Made by a program: the position numbers and the translations under genes. From NCBI GenBank assembly GCA_002389505.1, contig DGPA01000022.1:104229-168228 (forward strand): 64,000 bases of DNA. Direction: 5' to 3'. Below, piece after piece: positions 62,751 through 64,000 of the stretch. The stretch is from Halieaceae bacterium UBA4452 (GTDB lineage Bacteria > Pseudomonadota > Gammaproteobacteria > Pseudomonadales > Halieaceae). The notes below the pieces were generated by a model, which was not told the DNA's origin, made no database searches, and was given only the letters and a program-made list of their open reading frames with translations. Position 1 is the stretch's first letter. Every line of letters begins with the position of its first letter.

Positions 62751-63497
62751 TTAACTTATTAGAGTTCCCTCCGCACCCCCACGAACAATACTGAGTAAAG
62801 CGCCCCGCTGCGCCATATCAAAAACACGCACCGGCATTTCGTGATCGCGAACTAGGCAAATAGCGGTCAAATCCATGACTTCCAGCTTATCGTCAAGCAC
62901 TCGATCATAGCTGAGCTCATCGTACTTCACCGCTGAAGTGTCCTTCAGCGGATCGGAGCTGTACACGCCATCAACCTTGGTGGCCTTCAACACCAAGTCA
63001 GCGTCGATCTCTATACCCCGCAAACAGGCGGAGGAATCCGTAGTAAAGAAAGGATTGCCAGTGCCCGCAGCAAAAATAACGACATCGCCATTACCCAGAG
63101 CCCGAATGGCCTTACGGCGATCATAGTGATCGACCACGCCGCTCATGGGAATAGCCGACATGACCTGTGTGGCAATATTGGACCGCTCGAGAGCGTCGCG
63201 TAACGCTAGGGCATTCATCACCGTCGCTAGCATTCCCATGTGATCGCCGGTCACGCGATCAAGACCCGCGGCCTGTAGGGCTTTACCGCGAAAGAGGTTT
63301 CCGCCACCAACGACCAAGCCCACTTGCACGCCAATACCCACCAGTTGGCCTATTTCCAGCGCTAACTGGTCCAATATTTTAGGATCGATACCGAAGGCTT
63401 CCTCACCGGTCAATGCTTCACCGCTGAGCTTGAGTAAAATACGCTTGTAGACCTTGTCGCCCGCCACCGCCAATCTCCATTGCTTATTCACTGCCAT
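62751..63497 (-). CDS. pyrH: UMP kinase
   Basis: A 248-residue hexameric kinase phosphorylating [25 protein letters not shown] opens the domain, and [33 protein letters not shown] and [20 protein letters not shown] follow the E. coli sequence closely. The N-terminal 15 residues before VYKRI are variable; a GTG start at that valine cannot be excluded. It is separated from tsf by 148 bp containing a terminator. Confidence 0.97.
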   Translation of the reverse strand: MAVNKQWRLAVAGDKVYKRILLKLSGEALTGEEAFGIDPKILDQLALEIGQLVGIGVQVGLVVGGGNLFRGKALQAAGLDRVTGDHMGMLATVMNALALRDALERSNIATQVMSAIPMSGVVDHYDRRKAIRALGNGDVVIFAAGTGNPFFTTDSSACLRGIEIDADLVLKATKVDGVYSSDPLKDTSAVKYDELSYDRVLDDKLEVMDLTAICLVRDHEMPVRVFDMAQRGALLSIVRGGAEGTLIS

Positions 63498-63594
63498 ACT
63501 ACCGGAGAACCGCTGTGGCGTCAGTGACAGAAGTCCTCTCGAACACTAATCTGAGAAAAAGCACCAAAACCAGATCTTTGGGGGATTATTGGCC

Positions 63595-63616
63595 AAAAAA
63601 AGGGGGCTATTGCCCC
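63595..63616 (-). terminator. Intrinsic terminator of tsf
   Basis: On the minus strand GGGGC, loop AATA, GCCCC is followed by a run of seven T (plus-strand A run at 63595-63601). It lies about 30 bp after the tsf stop, between tsf and pyrH. Confidence 0.88.
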
Positions 63617-63645
63617 GCTCAATCGTTTCTGCCAGTTATTGGCAT

Positions 63646-64000
63646 TCAACCTTTCAACTGCGCTGCGACCTCATCAGCAAAATCCACTTTGTCAATCTCG
63701 ATACCTTCACCCACTTCAAAGCGACTGAAAGCGACGACAGCAGCACCCGCCGCCATGACCAACTTTCCTACGGTGGTATCGGGATCTTTAACAAAGGGCT
63801 GCTCGGTCAAGCTGTTTTCTGCTAAGTACTTGCGTATTCGGCCATCAATCATTTTCTCGATTATGTCAGCCGGCTTCCCAGAATCTTGCGCCTGAGCCGT
63901 AAATATTTCTCGCTCTTTATTGAGGAGCTCCTCAGGCATATTACCCGGGGACACCACGGTGGGATTCACGGCTGCCACATGCATCGCTACATCACGCGCC
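63646..64000 (-). CDS. tsf: Elongation factor Ts, C-terminal part (truncated by window)
   Basis: About 118 residues of the nucleotide-exchange factor for EF-Tu. The reading frame runs through the window end ([13 protein letters not shown]), so the N-terminal part lies beyond 64000. [37 protein letters not shown] and RFEVGEGIE match the EF-Ts C-terminal half. It would follow rpsB outside the window. Confidence 0.95.
   Translation of the reverse strand, partial: ARDVAMHVAAVNPTVVSPGNMPEELLNKEREIFTAQAQDSGKPADIIEKMIDGRIRKYLAENSLTEQPFVKDPDTTVGKLVMAAGAAVVAFSRFEVGEGIEIDKVDFADEVAAQLKG

Noticed and set aside
1..64000. CRISPR array, IS element, prophage or rRNA
   Set aside because: No regularly spaced repeats, transposase, integrase, phage gene or rRNA sequence was seen on either strand.

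Overview
The window looks like chromosome from a free-living, probably marine, gammaproteobacterium. Two housekeeping blocks have gammaproteobacterial gene order. One is tRNA-Ser, csrA, lysC, alaS. The other is tsf, pyrH, frr, uppS, cdsA, dxr, rseP, bamA, skp, lpxD, fabZ, lpxA, lpxB, rnhB, dnaE. The density of CaiB-type CoA-transferases, TonB receptor, acyl-CoA and flavin enzymes resembles oligotrophic lineages of the Cellvibrionales/Halieaceae kind. The genus is an inference; no rRNA is present to settle it.

Layout. 0-7.3 kb: a methyltransferase, a Tat-exported flavoprotein, a 54-codon exported mini-protein and a tight three-gene operon (two phytoene-dehydrogenase-like flavoproteins and a GcvT/DmdA-like protein). 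This operon is followed by a 68-bp degenerate copy of the 3' end of the upstream flavoprotein gene. 7.6-9.5 kb: a cytidylyltransferase / CDP-alcohol phosphotransferase pair, an empty 640-bp stretch and tRNA-Ser(GCU). 9.6-15.9 kb: conserved genes (csrA, lysC, alaS, hinT, Trm112-like, M23 peptidase, greB).

16-44.2 kb is the most interesting part: a catabolic region of about 28 kb. It carries three CaiB CoA-transferases, a TonB receptor, two SDRs, a methyltransferase, a RutA-like flavin monooxygenase, hydantoinase A and B, three isochorismatase-type amidohydrolases, an alpha/beta-hydrolase-fold protein and a DMT permease. It also carries a TauD-type dioxygenase, a HpaB/4-hydroxybutyryl-CoA-dehydratase family protein, an MmgE/PrpD protein, a CitE-like lyase, a HutC-type GntR regulator, a MaoC-like hydratase, an acyl-CoA dehydrogenase, a nitroreductase and an HMG-CoA-lyase-like protein. 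Eight promoters here carry the same palindrome, TGTNCGNACA (usual flanks AAWT...AWTT), including the promoter of the GntR gene itself. I read this as one regulon under that regulator. The enzymes suggest import of a nitrogen-containing, probably cyclic, compound, oxidative and ATP-dependent opening of C-N bonds, release of ammonia by amidohydrolases, and breakdown of a branched dicarboxylate as CoA ester. The substrate cannot be told from sequence.

44.2-47.2 kb: a glyoxalase-fold protein overlapping an exported amidohydrolase, a DUF1244 protein and an unusual lipoprotein-like NUDIX protein overlapping dnaE. 47.2-64 kb: the envelope, isoprenoid and translation block, all on the minus strand, ending in a truncated tsf.
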